Shown: in pieces, positions 25,926 to 34,996 of the stretch
Layout: each line of letters begins with the position of its first letter
Position numbering within the stretch: the first letter of the stretch is position 1
Origin: G963664935 sp963664935
Lineage (GTDB): Bacteria > Pseudomonadota > Gammaproteobacteria > Methylococcales > G963664935
Assembly: GCA_963664935.2 (NCBI GenBank)
Contig: CAXXSE010000007.1
Coordinates: 496,001-560,000 of the forward strand
Reading direction: 5' to 3'
DNA: 64,000 nt
Notes under the pieces: model-generated
Seen by the model: the letters and a program-made list of their open reading frames with translations, nothing else
The model's database searches: none
What the model was told of the DNA's origin: nothing
Position numbers and translations under genes: made by a program

Positions 25926-26771
25926 TTAAATGATCTTTGTTTGTTTAGCAGTAATCGTTTTAAGCTCATTCAGATGATTGCGGTACCAGTTAACACCAAC
26001 GTACTGTTCGTTAATTTTTTCGATATTCGGATGCAATTTGAGAAAAGTTAAAATGTCATTCATCCCAAAATTATTGTTATTTTTATAGAGAGCCTCAAAA
26101 ATCTTTCGAATCAACAAATAATCTTCGTAATAGTCTAAAGCCCAACGATGCGACATTGAAAAATCCTCCTTTTTTCCATCCGGTTCTACGGTACACGAAA
26201 TGTTTTTGATTTTAAATCTTCCCGGCCGCTCCCAAATAAACGGAGTCGTATGTTCTCTATCCATCGCTGCCACCGCCTCTTTCCAAGCGGTTTTTAGGCA
26301 CCCGATAGTCATAATTTCCACATCATTACCATCTGGAAAGGTCGCAGGATGAAGATTACTTGCGTAATCACAACTCGTTTTTGAGTATTCCTGGAAAACC
26401 TTATCAATTATATCCGGATCAATAAGAGGGCAATCCGATGGAATTTTTGCTATATTCACCGCCCCGTAATAAAGAGCCGCTTTATAATGTCGATCCAGCA
26501 AGTCCGTTGGGTGCCCACAAAATACCTCTATACCCTCCGTATTACAGATATCAAGGATTTTTTGATCTTGTGGGTCCGTCGTAGTCGCAACAACGATTTT
26601 TGCAATTGTTTTAAGCGATGAAACGCGCTCATACATCCTAAGAAGCAATGGTTTCCCAAGAAGATCCAATAATACTTTAGCTCGCAAGCGTGAGGAGGTC
26701 GTACGTGCTTGAATTAATATTAGGTTAGTTACGTTTGGGTCCGTTTTATCGGTAGAATCACCTCGCCCCAT
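25926..26771 (-). CDS. SpsF/NeuA-type cytidylyltransferase
   Basis: 281-residue nucleotidyltransferase of the SpsF (spore-coat polysaccharide) / CMP-sugar type. NLILIQARTTSSRLRAKVLL is the nucleotide-binding N-terminus (QAR..SSRLP.K signature). VVATTTDPQDQKILD and IAKIPSDCPLIDPDIIDKVF, containing the metal-binding Asp, follow. It likely activates the nonulosonic acid made by the NeuB-type protein as a CMP-sugar. The C-terminal ~40 residues are unlike NeuA. It runs in the same direction as, and close to, its neighbours, consistent with one operon. Confidence 0.85.
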   Translation of the reverse strand: MGRGDSTDKTDPNVTNLILIQARTTSSRLRAKVLLDLLGKPLLLRMYERVSSLKTIAKIVVATTTDPQDQKILDICNTEGIEVFCGHPTDLLDRHYKAALYYGAVNIAKIPSDCPLIDPDIIDKVFQEYSKTSCDYASNLHPATFPDGNDVEIMTIGCLKTAWKEAVAAMDREHTTPFIWERPGRFKIKNISCTVEPDGKKEDFSMSHRWALDYYEDYLLIRKIFEALYKNNNNFGMNDILTFLKLHPNIEKINEQYVGVNWYRNHLNELKTITAKQTKII

Positions 26772-26803
26772 TTGACCGCACTTTCTTCAATCAGGAAGTT
26801 GTA

Positions 26804-27757
26804 TTATAAATATCCAAACAGTTGTTTACATTCTTGAGCAATATTATAGGCGGAGCGACCGCCATTTTGAATCGGTAAAAGACGTTTTAATTGTTCGTTC
26901 GGATAATCGGAATAGACCTCTTTCCCTAATGCTAGCCCAATAAACGCAACCGATGAGAATCGTGTAATCAAGGTACTGCAATTTGCGACCAAATGATCGG
27001 TATTTGCATCTGAGTAGGTTAACGCCTCAGGGGAATATTTTGCCACCTCGTCCTGCGCACGGCTAATATTTTCGTTAGGATGAAATTTAAAAATAAGTTG
27101 TTTCGCTTTCGCCAACTTATTAGCTTTTTCGATGAACTTTCGCCTATTTTCGTATCGGTATATTTCGCGTCGGTCAGACGTTGCGACAAGGGCATAACCT
27201 TTATATGGAAAATTATTATTTTGAAACGAAACGCAATCGTCGAAGTTCGGTATACCGGTAATTTTTATCTTTTCAGGTTTTATACCTTTGTTAATGAAAA
27301 ATTCTCGATAACCTTCTGACGCGACACAAAACATATCGTATAAATCTGACAATCCCGTAGTGGACGTAGAAGCTATCCATCTGGGTAAACGAAGGTACTT
27401 GACAATATAATATAAGAATGTCTCGGGATCGGTCATACCTTCTTGGACCAAAACGAGTTTCGTTCTGCGTACATTCTTAGGTACTATCAAATCACTACAA
27501 GTCAACACTAAATCGTAGGGACCTTTTCGGCCTTCGTGGTCGATATCCAACGAATTTTTGTTTAAATATTCAAGGGTATTCCTTAAAAATCCACCCCCCA
27601 TTACGCAAAAATCGAGCAGACCGCTTTTCATACACAGTTTTCCAAACTTATCACAATAATATGGACTAAAAAACTGCGTAAAGTCGGTTAAATATTTCGA
27701 AATTTCGTGCATCATTTTTGTCTGGTTCATTGAACCACAAATAAATAATGCTTTCAT
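26804..27757 (-). CDS. Putative GT-B-fold glycosyltransferase or CDP-glycerophosphotransferase-like protein
   Basis: 317 residues. I do not recognise a named family. Features suggesting a GT-B-like fold are a GIPNFDDCV loop, a QLIFKFHPNENISRAQ strand-loop like those of CDP-glycerol/polysaccharide transferases, and a C-terminal NCSTLITRFSSVAFIGLALG segment that often binds the nucleotide-sugar phosphate. It is the first gene of the sugar cluster, 26 bp beyond the pmo terminator. A role in transferring or recycling the cluster's sugar is inferred from position. No signal peptide or membrane segment is seen. Confidence 0.6.
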   Translation of the reverse strand: MKALFICGSMNQTKMMHEISKYLTDFTQFFSPYYCDKFGKLCMKSGLLDFCVMGGGFLRNTLEYLNKNSLDIDHEGRKGPYDLVLTCSDLIVPKNVRRTKLVLVQEGMTDPETFLYYIVKYLRLPRWIASTSTTGLSDLYDMFCVASEGYREFFINKGIKPEKIKITGIPNFDDCVSFQNNNFPYKGYALVATSDRREIYRYENRRKFIEKANKLAKAKQLIFKFHPNENISRAQDEVAKYSPEALTYSDANTDHLVANCSTLITRFSSVAFIGLALGKEVYSDYPNEQLKRLLPIQNGGRSAYNIAQECKQLFGYL

Positions 27758-27781
27758 TTTAATTTTTTTTTAATCAGGCAT

Positions 27782-27814
27782 AAAAAAAGCCCCAAATCAA
27801 AGATTTGGGGCTTT
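27782..27814 (-). terminator. Rho-independent terminator of pmoCAB
   Basis: Perfect 13-bp stem (AAAGCCCCAAATC / GATTTGGGGCTTT) with a 3-nt loop. On the minus strand it is followed by a T-run. It lies 40 bp after the pmoB stop and separates pmoCAB from the sugar cluster. Confidence 0.93.
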
Positions 27815-27853
27815 AGGTATTTAACTTCTTATTATAATTATGGGTATTTCGTC

Positions 27854-29092
27854 TTACATGAAGATCGGAATAAGCGGTCCTTGAATGGACTGTCTATAAC
27901 GCCGACCTTCTGCGTTTACGAAGAACAACAATCCACCAAACCGACTATCTGGATCGTAGATGATGTCAGCCATACGCTCGATTTCCCATGCCGCATCACT
28001 TGCCGTCATGGTGTAAGTCCGAGTTTCATCCGGTTGAAGCGGAGAATTATCGGAGACGGTCAACCCATTCGGTGCGAGCAGATTTTCAGGATAACGGGTT
28101 TCATCTTCGTGAACCGCGCCATCGAGGAACCGAATCGCTCCAGCTTGGAACTCACCCAACTGAACCGCATCATCACCCCCGTTGTGTGCGGAGAAAGTCA
28201 TCTTCATCGCACGACCAGGAACCCGATAAGTCGCATCAAGCAGCTTAATATGAATGTCGCCTTCTTCATTAGGAAGCGAATCGATCTGTCTGATCAAACC
28301 ACCCTGTAACGGAATCGTAATGGGGTAGCTGCTATTTGCATTACTATAACCGAACAGTACGATTACGAAGGTAGCTGCCAAGAAACCCAAACCGACTTGC
28401 TTATCTCTGGTGCTAATCAGCTCCTTTCCACGTCCGGCCTGGCACATGATAAAGCGTGGCAGGAATACAGGACCTTTACACCAGTAAACCATCCAAGCGA
28501 TACCAACGGCGAACCAGATCGCATGCCAACTCCAGATCCCCGCTTCACCAATAGTTTCCATATCAACGGTTTTACCAGTCAACGTGGTTACTTCATTTTT
28601 GAAGTTACCCATGGAACCAGAGATTGAGATCCATTTTCCAGGACCGATAACGGGTCCACCACCATTGACGTTCATCATGGTGTGAACATGCCAGTCACCA
28701 GGGCGACGCGCCTTAAGAACAACACGGAACGCGTAGTCTTTACCTAATTCCAATGTTGCGGAACGCGGCACCAGTTGATCGCCAATGTACGATTCCAGAC
28801 GAATGAACACGGGACCCGGGATACCGATATTTAAGAACGCGATGTCTGGAATACGAACCGTTTCAGGCCATCCCGCGAATACGTGGAATTTACCCTTAAT
28901 TTCAACGGTTTCATTGACTTGGACTGCATCTTTGGTCCACGTCAAGTCGTACCAGATGATGGTACGCATCCGCATAAACGCCGCTTGGGATTTTTCACCA
29001 TGCGCAAACGCGCTGGTCGCACCGAGACTGGTTAAAAGAACAAACACCAGCCCCAGAAAAGACCATTTTCCGATCTTATCTATTGTTTTCAT
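27854..29092 (-). CDS. pmoB: Particulate methane monooxygenase subunit B
   Basis: Periplasmic/membrane copper subunit of pMMO, which oxidises methane to methanol. 412 residues. The signal peptide ends ATSAFA, leaving His31 at the mature N-terminus. Together with His135 and His137 (PGDWHVHTMM) it gives the three-histidine copper site known from Methylococcus PmoB. A membrane segment lies near residues 190-205 (IWFAVGIAWMVYWC) and another near 235-255, and the C-terminal cupredoxin domain ends QSIQGPLIPIFM. It is the third gene of pmoCAB and is followed by a terminator. The sequence is closer to methanotroph PmoB than to AmoB. Confidence 0.97.
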   Translation of the reverse strand: MKTIDKIGKWSFLGLVFVLLTSLGATSAFAHGEKSQAAFMRMRTIIWYDLTWTKDAVQVNETVEIKGKFHVFAGWPETVRIPDIAFLNIGIPGPVFIRLESYIGDQLVPRSATLELGKDYAFRVVLKARRPGDWHVHTMMNVNGGGPVIGPGKWISISGSMGNFKNEVTTLTGKTVDMETIGEAGIWSWHAIWFAVGIAWMVYWCKGPVFLPRFIMCQAGRGKELISTRDKQVGLGFLAATFVIVLFGYSNANSSYPITIPLQGGLIRQIDSLPNEEGDIHIKLLDATYRVPGRAMKMTFSAHNGGDDAVQLGEFQAGAIRFLDGAVHEDETRYPENLLAPNGLTVSDNSPLQPDETRTYTMTASDAAWEIERMADIIYDPDSRFGGLLFFVNAEGRRYRQSIQGPLIPIFM

Positions 29093-29208
29093 ATATCCTC
29101 CTCATTTCGAGAACTTTATTTTGATTTTGGTAATCCATTTTGATTGCCGACAGAAGATTAAACCACACCCCTACCGACTTTAAATCCTTTTTAAACAACC
29201 TTCGAGTA

Positions 29209-29955
29209 TTATGTTTGTTCCAACCATTTCGTGGTGCCAAACCATCTTCCGATGAAGTGCCAGATGAAATAAACCAAGATACAAACAAACGCTGAGAAGA
29301 AGGCCGATACAGGCGCAACGTCCTTACCAAAAGTTCTCAAGGTTCCTTTTTCGATCATCCGTATATATTCAGGTGTACCAGTACGAACGTAATGATAACC
29401 AGCGATATCAGCGATCGACATCAACATGCCATGGTATTCAACCGGCATATGCAAAGGTGCAATCAGCGGCCAGTTACCAGGATAGAATAACAATCCCCAT
29501 GCGGTCGCGCCGAAAATAGCGGTTGCCATGTAGCTGTTGGTGCACAACAGAACGACATCCAATGCAATCGCGCCCGGAATCATGGTGGCGGGGAATACGA
29601 AATTAATCGGGAAATATGTCCATCCCCAAAAGTTGAAATAGCGGTTAACCCATTCGCCCAGGATCAGGCCAAGAAGAGCAACGGTCGCGCCAAAAGGAAG
29701 TTTAAAATGCTCCCAAATGATTGCTTGAACAGCAGCGGGAAAAGTTACACACATGATCGGCGTAACGGTTACCCACAGACGCCTGTCTTTCCAGTCCGCC
29801 CAGAAATCCCAGTCACCCATGGTCAACATGGCGTGGACATGGAAACCGCCTAAGATTACAAAAAATAGGATAAAAAGGCCCAGATAATCAATCGTTCTTG
29901 ATACCTGAACCGCTTCTGCGTGAGATGTAACAGCAGATTGAGTTGAGCTCATCAC
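29209..29955 (-). CDS. pmoA: Particulate methane monooxygenase subunit A
   Basis: Integral membrane subunit of pMMO, 248 residues (247 in Methylococcus capsulatus). Signature stretches are DYLGLFILFFVILGGFHVHA, MLTMGDWDFWADWKDRRLWV, NRYFNFWGWTYFPINFVFPA, PVEYHGMLMSIADIAGYHYV and RTGTPEYIRMIEKGTLRTFG. These match type I methanotroph PmoA closely and identify the organism's metabolism. About seven membrane segments can be seen. It lies between pmoC and pmoB, with GGAGGT upstream of the ATG. Confidence 0.98.
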   Translation of the reverse strand: MMSSTQSAVTSHAEAVQVSRTIDYLGLFILFFVILGGFHVHAMLTMGDWDFWADWKDRRLWVTVTPIMCVTFPAAVQAIIWEHFKLPFGATVALLGLILGEWVNRYFNFWGWTYFPINFVFPATMIPGAIALDVVLLCTNSYMATAIFGATAWGLLFYPGNWPLIAPLHMPVEYHGMLMSIADIAGYHYVRTGTPEYIRMIEKGTLRTFGKDVAPVSAFFSAFVCILVYFIWHFIGRWFGTTKWLEQT

Positions 29956-30100
29956 TTACCTCCAAATACTAATTATTTGTGTTATATCCGCGCCTAGCAA
30001 ACCACCCTGACTTGGAATCGATTCCGAGTCGGGGCGATTTGTCCACTGGTCCATCACAAGCGGATTCTAATTCCTAATACAACACTAAACCCTTAAAACT

Positions 30101-30865
30101 TTAAACGTCAGGGCAAACGTCTTTACCAATTAAGTCGCTTAGATCTTCAAAAATATGCCGGAACAGACCCAAGATACCCAACGCAAACCATCCAAAGAAT
30201 ACAAATCCATAATGGAGAGGAGCAACAAAAAGTTCTTCCATCCACCAGAAAGTGTGTCCCCATTCATTCAGCCCAACATTCGGGAAGATCATGAACGGAC
30301 CGATCACAACCAACATATAAGGCAATGATACAGCTTTGTTAAAGAAAGGAATCCGAGTATAGGCATACATGAACGCGCCGATACCTGTAATGATATAGAT
30401 CGGGTAGGTCATGTAGAACTCGATGACATGGCTCGGCGTGAAGTCGGTATCACGAACGATTGTTTGATGCCATGTACCGTCTTGCTCGGTGAAGTAGCTT
30501 GCACCCCAGTAAATAGCTTCCGCATAAGCAACCAACCACACAAAGTGATGGAAATGCCGACGAAGGATTTCGCGTTTGCTTACAGAAGCCATATCGCGGG
30601 TACGAGTTTTCCACATCCATGCAGCGATCGAAGTTGCACAAATGAATTCCAACGGAACTTCGATCTTTAAAATGGTCATCCAATACGTATCGAACTCCGG
30701 CGCAAATGCGTCAAGACCGGCGGACCAGCCAAAAACACCTTCGTACCAACGGACATACATATAGAAAACATTGTAGATTATTAACACAAAGATCAGGTTT
30801 TTCGTGTCCAGCAAAGGCCGTTCACCTGCCACTGCGGTCGTAACACTCGCTGATGTTGCAGCCAT
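30101..30865 (-). CDS. pmoC: Particulate methane monooxygenase subunit C
   Basis: Integral membrane subunit of pMMO, 254 residues. The conserved metal ligands are present as Asp129, His133 and His146 (QDGTWH...DFTPSH), with the spacing of Asp156/His160/His173 in Methylococcus PmoC. The first cytoplasmic segment is followed by LIFVLIIYNVFYMYVRWYEG. First gene of the operon, with a strong AGGAGG ribosome site 7 nt before the ATG and a sigma-70 promoter about 120 bp upstream. Only one pmo copy lies in this window. Confidence 0.98.
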   Translation of the reverse strand: MAATSASVTTAVAGERPLLDTKNLIFVLIIYNVFYMYVRWYEGVFGWSAGLDAFAPEFDTYWMTILKIEVPLEFICATSIAAWMWKTRTRDMASVSKREILRRHFHHFVWLVAYAEAIYWGASYFTEQDGTWHQTIVRDTDFTPSHVIEFYMTYPIYIITGIGAFMYAYTRIPFFNKAVSLPYMLVVIGPFMIFPNVGLNEWGHTFWWMEELFVAPLHYGFVFFGWFALGILGLFRHIFEDLSDLIGKDVCPDV

Positions 30866-30983
30866 GGTATTACCTCCTATTTAGTTTATTAGAATCCAAG
30901 CCGTCTAGCTTGGGACGAATCCATTAACAATTTGTGCCCGATTAAGGCACCTAACACTCCTACCTTCCCTGAGGATAGGGGGA

Positions 30984-31011
30984 AGTGTACCACCTCGTCT
31001 TTTGGTGTCAA
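30984..31011 (-). promoter_or_regulatory. Sigma-70 promoter of pmoCAB
   Basis: Minus strand: -35 TTGACA (31006-31011), 16-bp spacer, -10 TACACT (30984-30989). The transcript would carry a leader of about 110 nt before pmoC. That leader contains a small hairpin (CCAAGC/GCTTGG at 30896-30913). The remaining 430 bp up to the next gene at 31441 show no ORF I can support. Confidence 0.8.
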
Positions 31012-31440
31012 CATTTTTCCAGTGGTTTTATTTTTTTTCCAAAATAATTATTGGATTATTTTCAAATAGAGGACTAGGGATGAAATCTCTCAGCTTTTCA
31101 TGCGGATCGATTTCGTGGAAATTAATCATTTTTTCCCACGAACGCAGTCCAGGTTATCCGATGTCCGCGGATTACGCGAGATTTATCTGTATCCGTACTT
31201 GATCACCCTCCATCATTGGCAGGTTAGATCGAAGTTCTCAGCGATATCAGGTAATCGACAACCCAAGCGAAAGAAAACGGTAATTGTAATTTAGATTCGG
31301 GCTATACCTAATTTGCTCAGACCTTACTTTTAAGCGTTTTATCGAAACTCAGCAAAATAACACGATGTTTTTATGGCTCCCAGTCAATTATCAATTTATA
31401 ATGAACTCTATTTTTACTCAATTCAGGGATTCCAACTTTT

Positions 31441-31881
31441 ATGGTTAAAGCTATGGCGATGCGAAAGAAGACTGTTTCTATCATTCTGTTTATACTTTTT
31501 GTTACCTCGCTCTACGTGTTTCAAAATACCGTGGTTCTGCCCACGGTAACAAATATTGCGAATTCGGATTTATTTTTTGAAAATACCGAAGATGAGGCCC
31601 ACCCCGACGGCATAATCAACGAGAAAACAAATTTTGCGTTACTCCATTGTCACCGTTATCTTAGCGAAAACTATGAACTCGGCGATTCCGATACGTTCTA
31701 CGACAAAAACTACCAAGCATGGGGACTGGGTGGATACACTTACGTCATCAAATCCCATATAGATGTACCGATTTCGGAACAGGGCCCTTTAAAAAAACCG
31801 TTTATTTGCACCATCAAATATACCGGAGGGTATGAAGTCGATTATGCGAATTGGTCGATCTCGGGCTTTAACTATAACTAA
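31441..31881 (+). CDS. Unknown membrane-anchored protein
   Basis: 146 residues; I do not recognise it. The N-terminus is a signal anchor (KKTVSIILFILFVTSLYVFQ) preceded by Lys/Arg, so the rest (about 115 residues) would face the periplasm. The soluble part is acidic, with one or two cysteines (LLHCHRY, FICTIKY) and a YTGGYEVDYANWSISGF C-terminus rich in aromatics. Starts are possible at 31441, 31453 or 31459. It points away from pmoC. Coding status is likely but not proven. Confidence 0.55.
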   Translation: MVKAMAMRKKTVSIILFILFVTSLYVFQNTVVLPTVTNIANSDLFFENTEDEAHPDGIINEKTNFALLHCHRYLSENYELGDSDTFYDKNYQAWGLGGYTYVIKSHIDVPISEQGPLKKPFICTIKYTGGYEVDYANWSISGFNYN

Positions 31882-31993
31882 TGGTCATGGTTCACGGTTG
31901 ACGGTATATAGAAGCTGGACGTATAAGGGGGGGGAGCGGACGAACGCCATTTTATACCGTAAACTGACAATCCCCGCGGACGGTATCCCGGCT

Positions 31994-33352
31994 TTACACC
32001 AAATATGCTGCGGCAAGGCCTAAAAATACCCAAAAACCGATGACATCGGTTACCGTGGTCAGAAGCACCCCACCGGCTAATGCGGGATCGATTTTCAAAC
32101 GGTGCAGCACCAATGGAATGACTGCTCCGGCAAACGCAGCACAAACCAAATTGATCAACAGCGCCGCGGCGATCAAAACCGATATGTCCATATTATCAAA
32201 CCACAGCATCGCGATAAGGGCAACAATGACCGCCCAAATAAGCCCATTCAACACACCAACTGCCAGTTCTTTCGCCACCAAAATACGGGCATTGGTTTTG
32301 CCGATTTGACGCAAAGCCAAGCCCCGAATGACCAACGTCAGGGTTTGGCTTCCGGCTATACCGCCATACTCGCCACAATAGGCATCAAAACCGCCAACGC
32401 GACCATCTTCTCGATAGTGCTTTCAAACATTCCAATTACCCAGGATGCCAGTAATGCCGTCAATAAATTGACGCCCAACCAAACGGATCGGCGTTTTGTA
32501 CTCAAGATGACCGGCGCAAACATATCCTGCTCCTCGTCCAAACCCGCCATACTCATAAATGAATGGTCGGCTTCATCACGAATAACATCAACCACATCAT
32601 CGATTGTAATTCGACCCAGCAGTTTGTCATTCCGGTCAACCACCGGCGCTGAAACCAGATCACGTTGCTCAAACAATAACGCCACCTCGCTGGCCGAAAA
32701 ATCGACTGGAATCGCTTCGATATCGGTCGCCATCAATTCTTTTACGGTTTGATGAAACGTCACGTGTCAATAAGACCGACAGAGACAAAACCCCCAGATA
32801 AATATCATTTCGGTCAACCACGATCAAACTATCCGTCTGGTCAGGAATTTCGCCACGCAACCGCAAGTATCTTAGAACAACATCCAGGCTAACATCAGAT
32901 CCGACGATCACGGTGTCCACATTCATTAACCCACCAGCGCTATCGTCATCGAAACAAAGCACCGATTCTAAGCGTTGACGATCCTGGTTACCCATAGACC
33001 GCAACACTTCCTTCAATACAACATCGGGGAAATCATCCAGGATATCGGCAAGATCGTCTGTTTCCATGGTTTCCGCGGCATTGACCAAATCCCGCGCATC
33101 CGTGGCATCAATCAAACCGCTCCGCACTTCGTCGTTGAGTTCGACCAATATTTCCCCGGCTAATTCCGGTTCCACCAGACGCCAGACTATTTTTCTATCG
33201 TCGGGGCGTAATGCTTCTAATACATAAGAAATTTCCGCCGGGCACAAGGATTTAAGCATCCCACGCACTTGGAAGAAAGCGCCAGTATCCAGCTTATAGG
33301 CTAGTTCCTGGAGACGATTTTCGGTGTGATCTTCTCGAGCAGTAGTGGGCAT
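31994..33352 (-). pseudogene. mgtE: Magnesium transporter MgtE, two frameshifts
   Basis: MgtE would import Mg2+ using an N-domain, two CBS domains and five membrane helices. All three parts are recognisable: the N-domain (ALRPDDRKIVWRLVEPELAG), CBS (DSAGGLMNVDTVIV, VVDRNDKLLGRITIDDVVDV), and the transmembrane part (VWLGVNLLTALLASWVIGMF, then VIRGLALRQI). The frame breaks near 32760, between LSVLL and TFHQTVKELMATD. It breaks again near 32350, where MPIVASMGGIAGSQTLTLV is expected but one G is missing. Both shifts are small, so either recent inactivation or sequencing error is possible. Confidence 0.85.
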
Positions 33353-33453
33353 TACCTTTGGTCGGGAGGAATATCTGCTTTCAATAGGGACAAGGCTTCA
33401 CGGGCAACAGGTCAGCCGTCATTTACTAATAATTCGGTTACCTACACAATATG

Positions 33454-33692
33454 CTAGGAGGCTGTCCGAGAATAGAAGGCGTAGCGAGGGAAAGCGATTT
33501 TGAGTCCATTTTTCCGATTAAATGAGGCGAATACTTGCTGTATTTAACGACAAATCCGCCTGGAGCGGGTTTGGACCGCTGAAAGCGGCCCGCAGGTGTG
33601 AAATATAGGGATGTATTTCATCAATTTAATCGGGAAAATGGGCCAAAGTCCGTTTTTCCGCGGTAGACTCTCTATTCGCGGACAGCCTCCTA
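33454..33692. repeat. Family B miniature element, complete long form
   Basis: A 239-bp element with terminal inverted repeats CTAGGAGGCTGTCCGAGAAT...ATTCGCGGACAGCCTCCTA. The inversion continues inward through GATTAAAT/ATTTAATC for about 75 bp on each side, so the RNA or single strand would fold into one long hairpin. The centre holds GGACCGCTGAAAGCGGCCC. It is flanked by TA on both sides, as expected for IS630/mariner-type target duplication. It lies between mgtE and rapZ. Confidence 0.85.
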
Positions 33693-33703
33693 ATAAATCC
33701 GGG

Positions 33704-34561
33704 CTAAGCCAATTCCCTGTGACCGACCAGAATATTATATGATGAAGGCGAAAATTTACGGGCCAAATTTTCAACCAAATAGACTGATCGATGCTGCCCG
33801 CCGGTACAACCCACCGCAATAGTCAAATAACTTCGATTTTCGGCTTCGAAACGAGGAATCCATCTATGCAAATAAGTGTCGACATCGTCCATGTATTCAT
33901 CAACTTCCAGCGCTTCCACCAAAAAGTCGACGACCGCTTGATCTTGCCCCGTCAAGCTTCGCAACGAAGGCTGCCAATGTGGATTCGGTAGACAACGAGC
34001 ATCAAACACAAAATCCGCATCCATCGGAATACCATGTTTAAAACCAAAGGATTGAAAGAATAGCGAGAGCGATTGATGCCTTTTTACGCCCACCCTGACC
34101 CGAACCAATTCGCGTAGCTGGTGGATATTGGTCCGGGTTGTATCAATAAGTACGCCCGCATGTTTCGACACATTGACGAGCAATTCCCGTTCTAGTTTTA
34201 TCGCTTCATTTAAAGTATGGTCTCGGTCGGTAAGGGGATGTTTGCGCCGGGTTTCACTAAAGCGTTTGATCAACGTCTCATTATCGGCCTGAAGAAACAG
34301 GATTTCACACTCGATTCCTAACGTTTCGACCAATTCAAGCGTGTTTTGGAATTCATTCAGGCTATTGATCTTATTCCTGGAGTCTATACTGACCGCGGCT
34401 TTTTCATAAGCACTTTGGTCATCGCTTACTGCTTCCTTGACAAATGCTTCCAGCAAAGTTACCGGTAAATTATCTATGCAATAATAACCACTATCTTCCA
34501 GAGTTTCTAATGCGATACTTTTACCGGAACCTGACAGCCCGCTGACAACAATTAATTTCAT
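33704..34561 (-). CDS. rapZ: RNase adapter / nucleotide-binding protein RapZ
   Basis: P-loop protein that in enterobacteria guides RNase E to the small RNA GlmZ, controlling glucosamine-6-phosphate synthase. 285 residues. Walker A is VVSGLSGSGKSIALETLEDS; the Walker-B-like LIDTTRTNIHQLRELV follows. The C-terminal half contains SFGFKHGIPMDADFVFDARC and LTIAVGCTGGQHRSVYLVE, the RapZ signature. It belongs to the rpoN-hpf-rapZ block. The ptsN gene usually found between hpf and rapZ is missing. Confidence 0.96.
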   Translation of the reverse strand: MKLIVVSGLSGSGKSIALETLEDSGYYCIDNLPVTLLEAFVKEAVSDDQSAYEKAAVSIDSRNKINSLNEFQNTLELVETLGIECEILFLQADNETLIKRFSETRRKHPLTDRDHTLNEAIKLERELLVNVSKHAGVLIDTTRTNIHQLRELVRVRVGVKRHQSLSLFFQSFGFKHGIPMDADFVFDARCLPNPHWQPSLRSLTGQDQAVVDFLVEALEVDEYMDDVDTYLHRWIPRFEAENRSYLTIAVGCTGGQHRSVYLVENLARKFSPSSYNILVGHRELA

Positions 34562-34659
34562 GGGTTTAGTAAGAAAGCATCCGACGGGATTTATTAAATA
34601 CCCGTATTTTCAAGGCTATGAACCCATCATGATGCCAGTTCCTACAGTTCGTTGCAAAA

Positions 34660-34950
34660 TCACCGATGATTGGTCACTTTTTCTTTGTGTCTTCGAACCT
34701 GCCGGTCCAATTTATCGATCAAACCATCTATGGCTGCGTACATATCCTGTTTTTGGTCTTCCGCAAATAACTTTGCACCGCTAATTTGCACGGTGGCCTC
34801 TGCTTTTTGGCTAATTTTCTCAATGCCCAAAATCACATGAACATCGGTAACGTGGTCAAAATGACGCTCAAGCTTCTCAAACTTTGATTCAACGTATTGT
34901 TTCAAGGCAGTGGTTACGTCTAAATGACGGCCAGTTACGCTTATTTGCAT
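34660..34950 (-). CDS. hpf: Ribosome hibernation promoting factor (short HPF)
   Basis: 96-residue HPF/YfiA-family protein that binds the 30S decoding region in stationary phase and promotes ribosome dimers. It starts MQISVTGRHLDVTTALKQYV and contains KFEKLERHFDHVTDVHVIL and LFAEDQKQDMYAAIDGLIDKLDRQ, matching the short form. AGGAGAG precedes the ATG. It lies directly downstream of rpoN, as in most gammaproteobacteria. Confidence 0.95.
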   Translation of the reverse strand: MQISVTGRHLDVTTALKQYVESKFEKLERHFDHVTDVHVILGIEKISQKAEATVQISGAKLFAEDQKQDMYAAIDGLIDKLDRQVRRHKEKVTNHR

Positions 34951-34996
34951 ACTCTCCTCCTAATTTCTTAATTGAATTTCAAACTAGTACTCCAGC

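Noticed and set aside
27854..30865. Ammonia monooxygenase (amoCAB) instead of pmoCAB
   Set aside because: PmoA and PmoC residues follow the Methylococcus pattern closely; nothing points to an ammonia oxidiser such as hao or amo-type neighbours.
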